Part shown: piece after piece, positions 8,648 through 18,232 of the stretch | How the letters are laid out: each line of letters starts with the position of its first letter | Numbering within the stretch: position 1 is the stretch's first letter | NCBI GenBank assembly: GCA_947470185.1 | Contig: CANIRZ010000003.1 | Coordinates: 62,001 to 126,000 of the forward strand | Reading direction: 5' to 3' | DNA: 64,000 nt | DNA from: Sphingomonadales bacterium | GTDB lineage: Bacteria; Pseudomonadota; Alphaproteobacteria; Sphingomonadales; Sphingomonadaceae | The notes under the pieces: generated by a model | Database searches by the model: none | The model's input: the letters and a program-made list of their open reading frames with translations, nothing else | What the model was told of the DNA's origin: nothing | Position numbers and translations under genes: made by a program

Positions 8648-9514
8648 ATGTCTACACATCCTAAAACGCTCACCTTCGATACATCCACCAGCCGCGCGAA
8701 CCCGACGCCTTCGCCGATGAAGCGCCTGACCGTGCCGCGTATCCGGCAGCGCAAGGGCGGCGAGCCGCTGGTAATGCTGACGGCCTATACGGTACGCATG
8801 GCGCAATTGATGGACCCGCATTGCGACATGCTGCTCGTCGGCGACTCGCTGGGGCAAGTCATCTATGGCCTTCCTCATACGGTTGCCGTCACTATGGAAA
8901 TGATGGCAGCACATGGCGCAGCGGTTGTGCGCGGCAGCTATCACGCGGCGGTGATCGTCGATATGCCGTTCGGATCTTACGAAGCCTCGCCCGAACAGGC
9001 GTTCATTAACGCCTCGCGGCTTTTGAAGGAAACGGGCGCTGCTGGCGTCAAGGTGGAAGGCGGCAAAGTGCTGGCTCCGACGTTAGAATTCCTGACCTCA
9101 CGCGGCATTCCGGTGATGGCGCATGTTGGCCTTACCCCACAAGCGGTCAACATTCTTGGCGGCTATGGCGTGCGCGGCAAAAGCCCCGAAGAAGCCAAAT
9201 CAATTGTTGAGGACGCCATGGCAATGTCCGACGCTGGTGCATTTGCCATGGTCATCGAAGGCGTGCTTGAACCTATCGCCATTGAAATAACGCAAAAAGT
9301 TGCCTGCCCGACGATCGGCATCGGTGCGTCGGCACAATGCGACGGGCAAGTGCTGGTGGCCGAAGATATGCTGGGATTGTTCGACCGTGTGCCGAAATTT
9401 GTGAAGAAATTCGGCAATATGGGCGTCAGCGTTGAAGACGCGGTGCGCGAATATGCCGCCCGCGTGCGCGACCGCAGCTTCCCCGGACCCGATCAGCTAT
9501 ACCAGCCAGTGTAA
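8648..9514 (+). CDS. panB: 3-methyl-2-oxobutanoate hydroxymethyltransferase
   Basis: A 288-residue enzyme of pantothenate synthesis that adds a hydroxymethyl group from methylene-THF to alpha-ketoisovalerate. Conserved PanB features are visible: 'TAYTVRMAQLMD', 'LLVGDSLGQVIYG' with the Mg-binding Asp, 'VKVEGGKV' and 'GIPVMAHVGLTPQ'. The first 24 residues are a slightly long, non-conserved extension. No panC is adjacent. Identification is secure. Confidence 0.95.
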   Translation: MSTHPKTLTFDTSTSRANPTPSPMKRLTVPRIRQRKGGEPLVMLTAYTVRMAQLMDPHCDMLLVGDSLGQVIYGLPHTVAVTMEMMAAHGAAVVRGSYHAAVIVDMPFGSYEASPEQAFINASRLLKETGAAGVKVEGGKVLAPTLEFLTSRGIPVMAHVGLTPQAVNILGGYGVRGKSPEEAKSIVEDAMAMSDAGAFAMVIEGVLEPIAIEITQKVACPTIGIGASAQCDGQVLVAEDMLGLFDRVPKFVKKFGNMGVSVEDAVREYAARVRDRSFPGPDQLYQPV

Positions 9515-9591
9515 AGCAGGCTGGCCTATCGCGCCAAGTCGAGCTAAGGACGTCTCCAACCATTTTTGACTAACCGTATCCGGAGGCCCTT

Positions 9592-10356
9592 TTGGCTTTG
9601 ACACCCACAGAAAAGCGCCCTGACCAAGACAGGAGCGGAAGCGACGAGGCATTTTTGCGCGAAGTGGATGATGCCGTCCGCGCAAGCGATCTGACGACAT
9701 TTTGGAAGCTTTATGGCCGCTGGCTTTTGGCCGCAGTTGCTGCGGGCCTGCTCGCCTTTGGCGGTTGGATCATTTATCATAATCAACAACAGGCCGCCGC
9801 CGACTTGCAGAGTGAAGCCTTTGTCGACGCGATGGACAAATTGCGTGCGGGCCAAGCCAACGAGGCGCGCGCGCAGCTGGCTACCCTCGCTAAGGCTGAC
9901 CAACCCGGATATCGCGCGATGGCGCAATTGGTAGAAGCCAATTTGCTGGGCGAAGAAGGTCAGACCAAGAAGGCGATTGCGCTATATAGCAAGACCGCAA
10001 GCGACGACACCCTGCCGCAGACCTTTCGCGACTTGGCGCTTATCCGGCAGGTGAGCGCCGAATTTGATACCATCGCACCGCAGCAGGTTATTGCTCAGCT
10101 TAAGCCCTTGGCCGTACCAGGCCATCCATGGTTCGGCAGCGCCGGCGAATTGACGGCCTTGGCCTATGTCAAAATGGGCAAAGACAATCTTGCAGGCCCA
10201 ATATTTGCGCAGATTGCAAAGCAGGAAGGCTTGCCGCAGACATTGCGCAGCCGTGCACAACAAATGGCGGGCGCGCTTGGCATTGATACCGTTCAGGTTG
10301 ACGCAAAGCGCAATGCGGCATCGAAGGCGGATGAAACTGCCTCCAAGGGAGAGTGA
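9592..10356 (+). CDS. YfgM-like tetratricopeptide membrane protein
   Basis: A 254-residue protein with a cytoplasmic N-terminus, one transmembrane helix at about residues 43-62 ('WLLAAVAAGLLAFGGWIIY') and a periplasmic TPR-like domain. This is the architecture of YfgM, an ancillary subunit of the SecYEG/PpiD translocon. The bamB and der genes follow directly, the same yfgM-bamB-der order found in many proteobacteria, which supports the call. The start is a TTG at 9592 with GGAGG five bases upstream; no better ATG exists before the transmembrane helix. Confidence 0.85.
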   Translation: MALTPTEKRPDQDRSGSDEAFLREVDDAVRASDLTTFWKLYGRWLLAAVAAGLLAFGGWIIYHNQQQAAADLQSEAFVDAMDKLRAGQANEARAQLATLAKADQPGYRAMAQLVEANLLGEEGQTKKAIALYSKTASDDTLPQTFRDLALIRQVSAEFDTIAPQQVIAQLKPLAVPGHPWFGSAGELTALAYVKMGKDNLAGPIFAQIAKQEGLPQTLRSRAQQMAGALGIDTVQVDAKRNAASKADETASKGE

Positions 10357-10358
10357 TA

Positions 10359-11702
10359 ATGAAGACTATAGCAAAATTGCTTCTGGCTCTCGCCGCAACG
10401 ACAGCATTGGGTGGCTGCGCCGTAATTGACGGTGTGCGCGGCGATTCTGGTAAAAAGAACAACACACCAACCATCGGCAACCGCGTCGACATTTTGGGCA
10501 TCGAGCGTGACACCGAGGTCGATCCTGCCTTGTCAGGTGTCGCGGTCACTCTCCCGCCAGCGGCCGTGAACGAAGCTTGGGCACAGCCCGGCGGCAACGC
10601 ATCAAAATCGCCCGGCCATGTGGAGCTTGGCCAAGGCCTTTCGCGCATCTGGACGGCAAAAGTAACAGGGGCCAACCCGCGTGCACGCTTGGCTGCTAGC
10701 CCAGTCATGAGCGATGGCCGCATCTATGTCGTCGACACGACGGCCCGCGTCACTGCATTTGATGCGAACACGGGCGCGCAAATCTGGTCCAACGCACTAG
10801 AAATCGAAAAGGACGGCAAACCGTCGCGCTTTGGCGGCGGCGTCAGCGCAACCGGCACAAACGTATTTGCCACCAATGGCGTCGGCGATGTCGCATCGCT
10901 TGCCGCCGACACGGGCGCGCTTGTCTGGAAAAAGCGCCCCGCGGGTCCCTTGCGCGGTGCACCGACCCTGTCCAACGGCAATGTCTATGTAATGACGCAA
11001 GACAACCAGATTTACGCGCTGCGCCAAAGCGATGGTGAAGCACAATGGAACGAAGCTGGCCCTGTTTCTGCATCGGGCATCTTTGGTGTTGGCGCCCCTG
11101 CTGCGGCGCAGGGCACGATTATCGCTGGCTATTCCAGCGGCGAGCTTGCTGCGTATCGGTACGAAAATGGCCGTAGCCTGTGGAGCGACACATTGTCCCG
11201 CACCGCCATGTCGACATCGGTGTCGACACTAACGGATATTGATGCTGACCCCGTCATCGACCGCGGCCGCGTATTCGCGCTGGGCAAGGGTGGCCGTATG
11301 GCGTCGTATGAATTGGTGAGCGGCCAGCGCATTTGGGAAATCAACATCGCGGGTATTTCCACGCCGGTCACATCTGGCGAATGGGTGTTCGTCATGACTG
11401 ACGAGGCGCGTTTGTTGTGTGTCGCGCGGTCCACCGGTAAGATCCGCTGGATTTCGAAGCTGCAGCGCTACAAAAATGAAAAGAAGAAAAAGAAGCCAAT
11501 CAGCTGGTATGGCCCCGTCCTTGCCGGTGGCCGCTTGGTCATTGCCAATTCGCATGGTGCTGTTTGGTCCGTAGCGCCCGACGAAGGCACCGCGACCGAG
11601 ATTCTTGACGTTGGCAATGATGTGTCGCTGGCACCAATCGTGGCCAACAATATCTTATATATTCTGGATGATTCTGGGCGCATTTCCGCGTTTCGTGGAT
11701 AA
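10359..11702 (+). CDS. bamB: Outer membrane assembly lipoprotein BamB (PQQ-like beta-propeller)
   Basis: A 447-residue lipoprotein of the BAM complex that helps insert beta-barrel proteins into the outer membrane. The signal peptide ends in the lipobox 'LGGC' with Cys20 as the lipidation site. The rest is a run of PQQ-type propeller blades, e.g. 'VYVMTQDNQIYALRQSDG' and 'VVDTTARVTAFDANTGAQIW'. A basic patch 'KNEKKKKKP' sits between two blades and is unusual. The ATG at 10359 was chosen over the overlapping GTG at 10353 because AAGGGAG is spaced for it. Position between yfgM-like and der genes supports the name. Confidence 0.92.
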   Translation: MKTIAKLLLALAATTALGGCAVIDGVRGDSGKKNNTPTIGNRVDILGIERDTEVDPALSGVAVTLPPAAVNEAWAQPGGNASKSPGHVELGQGLSRIWTAKVTGANPRARLAASPVMSDGRIYVVDTTARVTAFDANTGAQIWSNALEIEKDGKPSRFGGGVSATGTNVFATNGVGDVASLAADTGALVWKKRPAGPLRGAPTLSNGNVYVMTQDNQIYALRQSDGEAQWNEAGPVSASGIFGVGAPAAAQGTIIAGYSSGELAAYRYENGRSLWSDTLSRTAMSTSVSTLTDIDADPVIDRGRVFALGKGGRMASYELVSGQRIWEINIAGISTPVTSGEWVFVMTDEARLLCVARSTGKIRWISKLQRYKNEKKKKKPISWYGPVLAGGRLVIANSHGAVWSVAPDEGTATEILDVGNDVSLAPIVANNILYILDDSGRISAFRG

Positions 11703-11724
11703 GCCTTAAAGGAGAAGTACCGGC

Positions 11725-13128
11725 ATGTTGCCGACGGTAGCCATTATCGGTCGGCCCAATGTCGGCAAGTCCACTTTGTTCAACCGGCTGGTTGGCAAGA
11801 AACTCGCGCTTGTCGATGACATGCCGGGCGTCACCCGCGACCGCCGTGAAGGCGAAGGACGTCTGTTCGACTTGGAATTCACCATCGTCGACACCGCAGG
11901 CTATGAGGATGAAGATCCTGACACCCTGCCCGGCAGAATGCGGATGCAGACCGAAGCGGCGATTGCAGGCGCGCAAGTGGCGTTGTTCCTGATCGATGGC
12001 CGCGTTGGTGTAACCCCGCTTGACGAAGAAATTGCCCGTTGGCTGCGCAGCAGTGCGACGCCCGTGGTACTCGCGGTCAACAAGGCCGAGGGCAAGCAAG
12101 GCGATAACGGCATATTGGAAAGCTATGCGCTTGGCTTTGGTGACCCCATCGCGATCAGCGGCGAACATGGCGAGGGTATGGCCGATCTGTTTCAATCCCT
12201 GCTGCCGCATATTGACGGTGGCGCGTTTGAAGTGCCTGACCCCGAAGCGCCAGATGCTATACTGAAGCTGGCGATTGTGGGCCGACCGAACGCCGGAAAA
12301 TCGACGCTGATTAACAAGATTTTGGGCGAAAACCGGCTGATAACTGGGCCCGAGGCAGGTATTACCCGCGACAGTATTTCGGTCGATTGGATCTGGACAG
12401 ACCCAAGTCCCAAGGAACGCGAGCCCGACGAAGAGGGCAACATCCCACCGATGCTGACCGAGCGCCGCGTGCGCTTGATCGACACCGCGGGGATGCGCAA
12501 GCGTGCCAAGGTACAGGACAAGCTAGAAAAGCTATCCGTTGCCGACGCGCGCCATGCCATCGACTTTGCCGAGGTGGTGGTGCTGCTGCTGGATGCGACC
12601 AAAGGTCTTGAGGTGCAGGATTTGAAGATCGCGGACCATGTCATTCAAGAGGGCCGCGCCCTCATCATCGCGATCAACAAATGGGATGTGGCCGTTGACG
12701 GCGCCGGCCTGTTCAGAGGCATTCGTGCCGCGTTGGAAGAGGGCCTATCGCAATTGAAGGGCGTTCCGATGATTGCCGTATCCGGGCTTACTGGCAAAGG
12801 GCTCGACCAGATGATTTCCGCAGCGTTCGATGCGCGTGAGGCTTGGAACAAGCGGGTGCCAACAGGTATCCTCAACCGCTGGTTTGAGGCGGCGATTTCG
12901 GCGAACCCGCCCCCTGCCCCTGGTGGCAAGCGGATTAAGCTGCGCTATATGACTCAAGCGCGCAACCGTCCGCCGACCTTTGTCATTTTCGGCAACCGGA
13001 CCGACGAGCTGCCCGCCAGCTATGCGCGCTATTTGCTCAACGGCATCAGACGCGATTTGGATTTCGGCGCCGTGCCGGTGCGAATCAACTTCCGGTCGTC
13101 GAAGAACCCGTTCGCGGACAATGGCTAA
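11725..13128 (+). CDS. der: Ribosome biogenesis GTPase Der (EngA)
   Basis: A 467-residue double GTPase needed for 50S subunit maturation. Two G domains are present in tandem: the first P-loop 'GRPNVGKST' at about residue 9, the second 'GRPNAGKST' at about residue 185, each with its own DTAG switch and NK.(D/E) specificity motif. The C-terminal KH-like domain ends with 'VPVRINFRSSKNPF'. Length is usual for alphaproteobacteria. It is the last gene of the TPR-bamB-der run; a large hairpin follows. Confidence 0.97.
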   Translation: MLPTVAIIGRPNVGKSTLFNRLVGKKLALVDDMPGVTRDRREGEGRLFDLEFTIVDTAGYEDEDPDTLPGRMRMQTEAAIAGAQVALFLIDGRVGVTPLDEEIARWLRSSATPVVLAVNKAEGKQGDNGILESYALGFGDPIAISGEHGEGMADLFQSLLPHIDGGAFEVPDPEAPDAILKLAIVGRPNAGKSTLINKILGENRLITGPEAGITRDSISVDWIWTDPSPKEREPDEEGNIPPMLTERRVRLIDTAGMRKRAKVQDKLEKLSVADARHAIDFAEVVVLLLDATKGLEVQDLKIADHVIQEGRALIIAINKWDVAVDGAGLFRGIRAALEEGLSQLKGVPMIAVSGLTGKGLDQMISAAFDAREAWNKRVPTGILNRWFEAAISANPPPAPGGKRIKLRYMTQARNRPPTFVIFGNRTDELPASYARYLLNGIRRDLDFGAVPVRINFRSSKNPFADNG

Positions 13129-13133
13129 ACAAT

Positions 13134-13170
13134 TGCGGCAGTAACGACTGCTAGGGTCGTTAACGCCGCA
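13134..13170. terminator. Hairpin between convergent der and DUF418 genes
   Basis: TGCGGC...AACGAC pairs with GTCGTT...GCCGCA around a seven-base loop, with a 3/3 internal bulge. It sits between two converging stops and overlaps the end of the minus-strand gene, so it probably acts as a shared terminator. There is no strong T-run on either side. Confidence 0.5.
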
Positions 13171-14389
13171 TGGTTTGCACTTTTCCGCGCGCCAAGCTGC
13201 GCCACAGCCACTCTAGCGGGCCGAAGTGGAATGCCCTGAGCCATGGCTTTGACCAGAGCAACATCACTGCCCATGCGCCCAGCACAAACACCCACAATCC
13301 CGTACGGCCCACATGGCCGAACAAGCCAAAGCCATAGCCATAGAAAATGGTTGTCATGACAATGCTCGTCCCAAGATAGTTGCTGAATGCCGCGCGCCCC
13401 GTCGCTGCAACACGGGCGAGCATCGGGTGATTTTGATACCGCCGAATGATGAGGATGAGTACAGCCGCATAGCCAACGGTCAACATAATGCGCGGAATTG
13501 CACCCCAGAAGAAAAAGACCGCAAGCGCAGTGATCCGGTCGAAATCAACGGCTACTATCCAAACTCCAAAGACCAATGTCAGCAGCAAGCCGACTGGCAG
13601 CGTCCGCATCACCCAGCGCCGGTAATCGATCGCACCCCAGTTGCCCGTCATGAACCCGCTTTTTTGCATCGCCATACCAATCATCATGAGCGGCAAAGTT
13701 TCGCCAATTGATTGCACCACCAAGATAAGTGGCGTGCTCCATTCGTCGAGCCTGTCCATTGTTATCGCCGCATAGCTGCCCCTGTGCAGCGCGAGGTCAG
13801 GTGCAATGTTAAAGGCAAGGTCCGCACTATCCATGAGCTCGCGAAACTGACGGGCCATGTCTGCGCTCGCATCTGGTCGGGTTGCGAAATATTGAAAGAT
13901 CTGCAGCGCGCCAAATTGAATGCCCCAGAGCGCCAGCCCGACCGCAAAAATGATGCACGCGATCTTGACTAACCGCTCTGGTGGCCAATTGCGGAAACGA
14001 AACGCGATCATGCCGATAATCGCATACAGAAAAAGAATATCGCCGAACCAGATGAAGAAATAATGCGCGAGGCCAAACACAGCAAGCCAGGCCATCCGGC
14101 GGTAATGGACCTGCGCGGCGCTTTCCCCCTTTGTCACGGCGCGGTCGATGACCAACATCATGCTCGCGCCGAACAGTAAAGAGAATAGGCCGCGCATTTT
14201 GCCATCAATGAAGATGAACGCAAAGAACCACGCGATTTGGTCGGCAAGGCTGTCCCCGCCATACGCTGCGGGCGTGATATAGGCCCATTCGGGCATCGCA
14301 AAGCTGATGATGTTCATGGCCAATATGCCCATCACGGCAAAGCCGCGCATCGCATCCAAGCTGATGTACCTTTGTTCGGATACCCGCAT
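13160..14389 (-). CDS. DUF418 family multi-pass membrane protein (YeiB-like)
   Basis: A protein of about 409 residues with roughly 10 hydrophobic helices. It begins 'RYISLDAMRGFAVMGILAMN', the N-terminal signature of YeiB/DUF418 proteins, which share a fold with membrane acyltransferases; the C-terminal third is the DUF418 region ('FGPLEWLWRSLARGK'). The substrate is unknown. The ATG start with an upstream AGGGGT was preferred to a TTG seven codons earlier. It converges on der. Confidence 0.82.
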   Translation of the reverse strand: MRVSEQRYISLDAMRGFAVMGILAMNIISFAMPEWAYITPAAYGGDSLADQIAWFFAFIFIDGKMRGLFSLLFGASMMLVIDRAVTKGESAAQVHYRRMAWLAVFGLAHYFFIWFGDILFLYAIIGMIAFRFRNWPPERLVKIACIIFAVGLALWGIQFGALQIFQYFATRPDASADMARQFRELMDSADLAFNIAPDLALHRGSYAAITMDRLDEWSTPLILVVQSIGETLPLMMIGMAMQKSGFMTGNWGAIDYRRWVMRTLPVGLLLTLVFGVWIVAVDFDRITALAVFFFWGAIPRIMLTVGYAAVLILIIRRYQNHPMLARVAATGRAAFSNYLGTSIVMTTIFYGYGFGLFGHVGRTGLWVFVLGAWAVMLLWSKPWLRAFHFGPLEWLWRSLARGKVQTMRR

Positions 14390-14514
14390 AAAAACCCCTG
14401 TGTTATGCAATTAATACAGGGACGCACATTTGCTGTCCAGTACGTTTAACAATTCTTATTGACACTCATGTAGGTAGTTTTTATTCTTATCGTTGAAATA
14501 ATCTTGGATTCGCC

Positions 14515-15291
14515 ATGACTGAACTGTATTTTTCGCACCCTGACCGCCCGCCTGCTAAAATGCAGCCTCGGAAGGCGTGGCATCATTTTCGCAAGCTGAT
14601 TGCCAACAAAGAAGACACAGAGCAGGTCTTTCACATCATTGCAGCCTTAAGCGGCAGCAAGTTCGGTAAGATGGCGCGTAAATTTTGGGAAACACCAAAG
14701 GGCCGGGCGTTGCTCGAAAGTAATGAGCGCCTGATTGACATGCTCGATGACCATGACAGCATCAAGAAGCTTCCAGCCGGCACAGTTGGCCGCTTTTATG
14801 TCGAGTTTATGGAACGCGAAGGTCTAAGCGCTGCAGGTCTTGAGGCGGAATATGCGCAGTTCCGGACAACATATCCCGTGTTTGGCGATGTGGTTGAACG
14901 TTATGGCGACCGCTTACGCGATACCCATGACATGCTGCACATCCTCACCGGCTATGGCCGCGACGCGTTGGGTGAACAATGCGTGCTGGGCTTTACCTAT
15001 GCGCAAAACCACAATCTTGGCGTTGGCTTCATTGCCTATGCCGGCGGATTAGAACTGAAATACCGCGTTGCCAAATCGGCGCCGATTATGAAAGCGGTGC
15101 ACGAAGGCTATCGTATCGGCAAAGCGGCAAAGAACATCGTTCAGGAAGATATCGCAGCCTTGTTACGCGAGCCTTTGGTCGATGCCCGTAAGCGCTTGGG
15201 TATTGCCGAACCAGTGACCTACAAAGCGGCGCATGCAGCTATGCGGTCAGAAGGTATCGATCCTTATAATTTGCTGGCTGCTGTAGCTTAA
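14515..15291 (+). CDS. coq4: COQ4 family ubiquinone biosynthesis protein
   Basis: A 258-residue homologue of eukaryotic COQ4, which in mitochondria organises the CoQ complex and is implicated in C1 decarboxylation-hydroxylation of the quinone ring. The zinc motif HDxxH-x(11)-E is complete in 'HDMLHILTGYGRDALGE', and 'RDTHD' precedes it. No other ubi gene is adjacent. The family is common in sphingomonads. Function in this organism is by homology. Confidence 0.85.
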   Translation: MTELYFSHPDRPPAKMQPRKAWHHFRKLIANKEDTEQVFHIIAALSGSKFGKMARKFWETPKGRALLESNERLIDMLDDHDSIKKLPAGTVGRFYVEFMEREGLSAAGLEAEYAQFRTTYPVFGDVVERYGDRLRDTHDMLHILTGYGRDALGEQCVLGFTYAQNHNLGVGFIAYAGGLELKYRVAKSAPIMKAVHEGYRIGKAAKNIVQEDIAALLREPLVDARKRLGIAEPVTYKAAHAAMRSEGIDPYNLLAAVA

Positions 15292-15292
15292 G

Positions 15293-15342
15293 GCTAGGGT
15301 ATAAAAACCGTCTGCCGCGCGCGCCGACGGGATAGCCCTAGC
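15293..15342. terminator. Bidirectional hairpin between coq4 and purL
   Basis: GCTAGGG (15293-15299) pairs with CCCTAGC (15336-15342), and inside it CCGTC pairs with GACGG. The purL stop codon lies within the right arm. The location between converging genes suggests a shared terminator. Confidence 0.5.
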
Positions 15343-17536
15343 TTTCCATCCAGTCCTTGAAGAAGCTGTCATGTGCGGCGCGCAGTTGCGTTAAAGCAAC
15401 ATCAAAGCCCGGCCCAGTGACCGCAGTGCCGCCAACGGTGCCGATGCGCGTCATCGGGATACCTGCCGCCTGAATGCGGTCGGCAGTTGCGCTGGTCACA
15501 ACATAACGCGCCTGATCCTCACCAAAAGCAGTGAACGCATCGCCGATTTCTTCGACAACGCAACCGCGGCCGCTGGCCAAGGCCATTTCGGTCAGCGCAA
15601 CCAACAAGCCGCCATCGGCGACATCATGCACGGCGTTAACCTTGCTATCCTGAATAAGTTGGCGGACGAATTCTGCGTGTGCGCGCTCTTTGGCAAGGTC
15701 AACAGGCGGCGCAGTGCCGTCTTCGCGGCCGTGCAATTCGCGCAGCCATAAGGACTGGCCCAAATGCCCATCATTGTCGCCAATGACAAAAATGCCATCT
15801 CCGTCGTCCTTAAACGCAATCGTCGCCATTTTGCTGACATCTTCCAGCACGCCGACGCCGCCAATGGCGGGTGTTGGCAAAATAGCGCTGCCGCCGCCAG
15901 TTGCCTTACTTTCATTGTAGAGCGAGACATTGCCCGACACGATCGGGTAATCAAGCGCACGGCAGGCGTCGCCCATGCCCTCAAGGCAACCCACGATCTG
16001 TGCCATGATTTCGGGGCGTTGCGGGTTGGCAAAGTTCAGGCAGTTGGTGATCGCGAGCGGCGTTGCGCCGACTGCGCTAATGTTGCGATAGGTTTCGGCC
16101 ACGGCTTGTTTGCCGCCTTCATACGGGTCGGCATAGCAATAACGCGGTGTGCAATCTGTGCTCATCGCCAGCGCGCGGTTGGTTCCGTGAATACGGACCA
16201 CGGCTGCATCGCCGCCCGAAAGCTGCGCGGTGTCGCCGCCGACTTGGGAATCATATTGCTGCCAAATCCATGCGCGCGACGCAAGGTCGGGGCTGGCCAT
16301 TAGCTTGAGCAAATCCGCGCCGATGTCCGTGCTGGCTGGAACATCGCCCAGCGGCTGCACATTGGCCCATGCCTTATACTCTGCCTTCGAAGCGGCGGGC
16401 CGGTCGTATAAAGGCGCATCTTCGGCGAGCGGGCCAAGCGGGATGTCGCACACGACCTCACCCTTCCACGTCAGCACCATATGGCCAGTGTCGGTGACTT
16501 CGCCAATCACGGCGAAATCAAGTTCCCATTTGTCAAAGATCGCCTTGGCAAATTCCTCGCGTCCGGGCTTTAGCACCATCAGCATCCGCTCCTGGCTTTC
16601 GGACAGCATCATTTCATAAGGCGTCATGCCTTCTTCGCGGCAGGGAACCTTGTCCATGTCGAGAATGATGCCTGCCTTGCCATTGGTCGCCATTTCGACG
16701 CTTGAGCTGGTCAGGCCAGCCGCGCCCATATCCTGAATCGCGACAATGGCGTCCGACGCCATCAGTTCAAGGCACGCCTCAATCAAAAGCTTTTCGGTGA
16801 AGGGGTCGCCCACCTGCACCGTTGGGCGCTTCTCTTCGATATCGGCGCCAAAATCTGCCGACGCCATAGTCGCGCCATGAATGCCGTCACGGCCCGTCTT
16901 GGAACCGACATAGACGATGGGGTTACCCAAGCCAGTCGCGGCGGAGTAAAAAATCTTGTCCTGATCCGCAACGCCAACGGTCATCGCGTTCACAAGGATG
17001 TTGCCATCATAAGCGGGGTGGAAATTGGTTTCGCCGCCTACCGTGGGTACGCCTACGCAATTGCCATAGCCACCAATGCCGGCAACCACGCCCTGCACCA
17101 GATGCTTCATCTTGGGATGGTCTGGCCGTCCGAAACGCAGTGCGTTCATATTCGCCACTGGCCGCGCGCCCATGGTGAACACATCGCGCAAGATGCCGCC
17201 AACGCCCGTTGCTGCACCCTGATAGGGTTCGATATAGGATGGATGGTTGTGCGATTCCATTTTGAAGATCGCGGCAAGCTTGCTGCCGTTCGGACCTTCG
17301 CCAATGTCGATGACGCCCGCATTTTCGCCAGGACCGCAGATCACCCAAGGGGCCTCAGTCGGCAATTTCTTCAAATGGATACGCGAGGATTTGTAGGAGC
17401 AATGCTCCGACCACATCACCGAGAATATGCCAAGTTCGACCATGTTGGGCACGCGTCCCATGGCGAGCAAGATGCGCGCATATTCTTCTTCATTGAGACC
17501 ATGGTCGGCGACGATTTGGGGCGTGATTTCGGACAT
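15338..17536 (-). CDS. purL: Phosphoribosylformylglycinamidine synthase subunit PurL
   Basis: A 732-residue ATP-dependent enzyme that makes FGAM from FGAR in purine synthesis, working with PurQ and PurS. It is the small-type PurL, without fused glutaminase. Visible family motifs: '[12 protein letters not shown]' near residue 45, '[11 protein letters not shown]', '[12 protein letters not shown]'-type text and '[15 protein letters not shown]'. The start at 17536 gives the standard alphaproteobacterial N-terminus '[12 protein letters not shown]'. purQ and purS are not adjacent in this window. Identification is secure. Confidence 0.97.
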   Translation of the reverse strand: MSEITPQIVADHGLNEEEYARILLAMGRVPNMVELGIFSVMWSEHCSYKSSRIHLKKLPTEAPWVICGPGENAGVIDIGEGPNGSKLAAIFKMESHNHPSYIEPYQGAATGVGGILRDVFTMGARPVANMNALRFGRPDHPKMKHLVQGVVAGIGGYGNCVGVPTVGGETNFHPAYDGNILVNAMTVGVADQDKIFYSAATGLGNPIVYVGSKTGRDGIHGATMASADFGADIEEKRPTVQVGDPFTEKLLIEACLELMASDAIVAIQDMGAAGLTSSSVEMATNGKAGIILDMDKVPCREEGMTPYEMMLSESQERMLMVLKPGREEFAKAIFDKWELDFAVIGEVTDTGHMVLTWKGEVVCDIPLGPLAEDAPLYDRPAASKAEYKAWANVQPLGDVPASTDIGADLLKLMASPDLASRAWIWQQYDSQVGGDTAQLSGGDAAVVRIHGTNRALAMSTDCTPRYCYADPYEGGKQAVAETYRNISAVGATPLAITNCLNFANPQRPEIMAQIVGCLEGMGDACRALDYPIVSGNVSLYNESKATGGGSAILPTPAIGGVGVLEDVSKMATIAFKDDGDGIFVIGDNDGHLGQSLWLRELHGREDGTAPPVDLAKERAHAEFVRQLIQDSKVNAVHDVADGGLLVALTEMALASGRGCVVEEIGDAFTAFGEDQARYVVTSATADRIQAAGIPMTRIGTVGGTAVTGPGFDVALTQLRAAHDSFFKDWMES

Positions 17537-17571
17537 GAAACGGCCTTAGCGAGGCGGCGATTTTTGTGCCA

Positions 17572-17610
17572 CATAAAATAAATGGGCGCTGGTATTGCTA
17601 CCAGCGCCCA
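17572..17610 (-). terminator. Strong rho-independent terminator on the minus strand
   Basis: TGGGCGCTGGTA (17583-17594) and TACCAGCGCCCA (17599-17610) form a perfect 12-bp stem. On the minus strand the loop is GCAA, a GNRA tetraloop, and TTTATTTT follows. It lies 47 bases upstream of purL and so must end a transcript coming from the right, not purL's own. Confidence 0.75.
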
Positions 17611-17960
17611 CTGCGTCCGATTTTGGAAGTTCCTGACCACAAGGGCCATTCTTTCCTCTGTCCGACGTCCGGTTCCCCAATCCAGCCCGGAGGCTTTTAT
17701 GGTTCGCCTTGGTACTTTGGGTATCCTATCCGTCGTTGCGTCACTTGCGTGTCGCCGCACTTGATATTCGTTTTCTTTGTACCCACCCTCCCGATCTCAT
17801 CTCCTGTCTTGCGACGGGCTGCCTATCGAATTGGCGATCCTGCATTCCCTCTTTTCCGCACCGCCTTCCCGTTTCCGGTTCGACTTTGCATCAAAGCGTT
17901 CCTGCCTGATGACCTGAAGGTGTCATGGATTTCGAGTCGCGCAAAGCCGAATTTTGCCAG

Positions 17961-17969
17961 TTATCCACA
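17961..17969 (+). promoter_or_regulatory. Perfect DnaA-box sequence
   Basis: TTATCCACA matches the DnaA consensus exactly. It is alone: no second box or AT-rich unwinding element was seen nearby, so an origin is not supported. It could be a titration or regulatory site, or chance. Confidence 0.3.
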
Positions 17970-18023
17970 GGCCGCGCAGTTCGCGGTGGACAAAATAGAG
18001 GACAAGATTTCGGTCCAAAAAGA

Positions 18024-18054
18024 TACGGCCCCCACGCAGTGCATGGAGGCCGTA
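18024..18054 (-). terminator. Terminator-like hairpin downstream of the SDR gene
   Basis: TACGGCC (18024-18030) pairs with GGCCGTA (18048-18054). On the minus strand TCTTTTT follows, and A-runs on the other side make it usable in both directions. It lies about 180 bases after the SDR stop and probably ends that operon. Confidence 0.6.
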
Positions 18055-18232
18055 AAAAATTGTCCGGGGGCGAGGGAGAGAGGGGGGGGGTGCCGCCCGT
18101 TCAATTTTGTTCGGCAATTGCTTGCCGTCGCCACCCAAATACGAGCGCGTCGGTTATGCTGCAATTGCGAAAAGATTGGGATGAATTGCATAACTTGCAA
18201 CTCACCCCGTCATGTATCTGAAAGTAAATATT

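Larger units (their letters stand above)
17572..18010 (-). ncRNA. Candidate structured RNA gene, unidentified
   Basis: About 400 bases on the minus strand lie between the end of one terminator-like hairpin (18024-18054) and a second strong terminator (17583-17610). The segment has no believable protein frame but is purine-rich with many short GC stems. Its size would fit RNase P RNA or tmRNA, but the conserved cores of both (for example the GAGGAAAGUCC element at the 5' end, or an ANDN-type tag frame) were looked for and not found. The 5' end is unknown. This is an inference from the terminators. Confidence 0.3.
17537..18232. other. Gene-free stretch of 0.7 kb between purL and the SDR gene
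   Basis: No open frame here looks like a protein gene in composition or motif. The stretch holds two strong hairpins (17583-17610 and 18024-18054), a perfect DnaA-box sequence and about 400 bases between the hairpins that may be transcribed as an RNA from the minus strand. A G-run of nine bases occurs around 18080. See the separate entries. Confidence 0.5.

Noticed and set aside
17961-17969. Replication origin because of a perfect DnaA box
   Set aside because: Only one box, no AT-rich unwinding region and no dnaA, hemE or parAB genes nearby.
17572-18010. RNase P RNA, tmRNA, 6S or SRP RNA identity for the hairpin-bounded region
   Set aside because: The conserved 5' GAGGAAAGUCC core, an ANDN-type tag frame and the SRP tetraloop region were not found on either strand.
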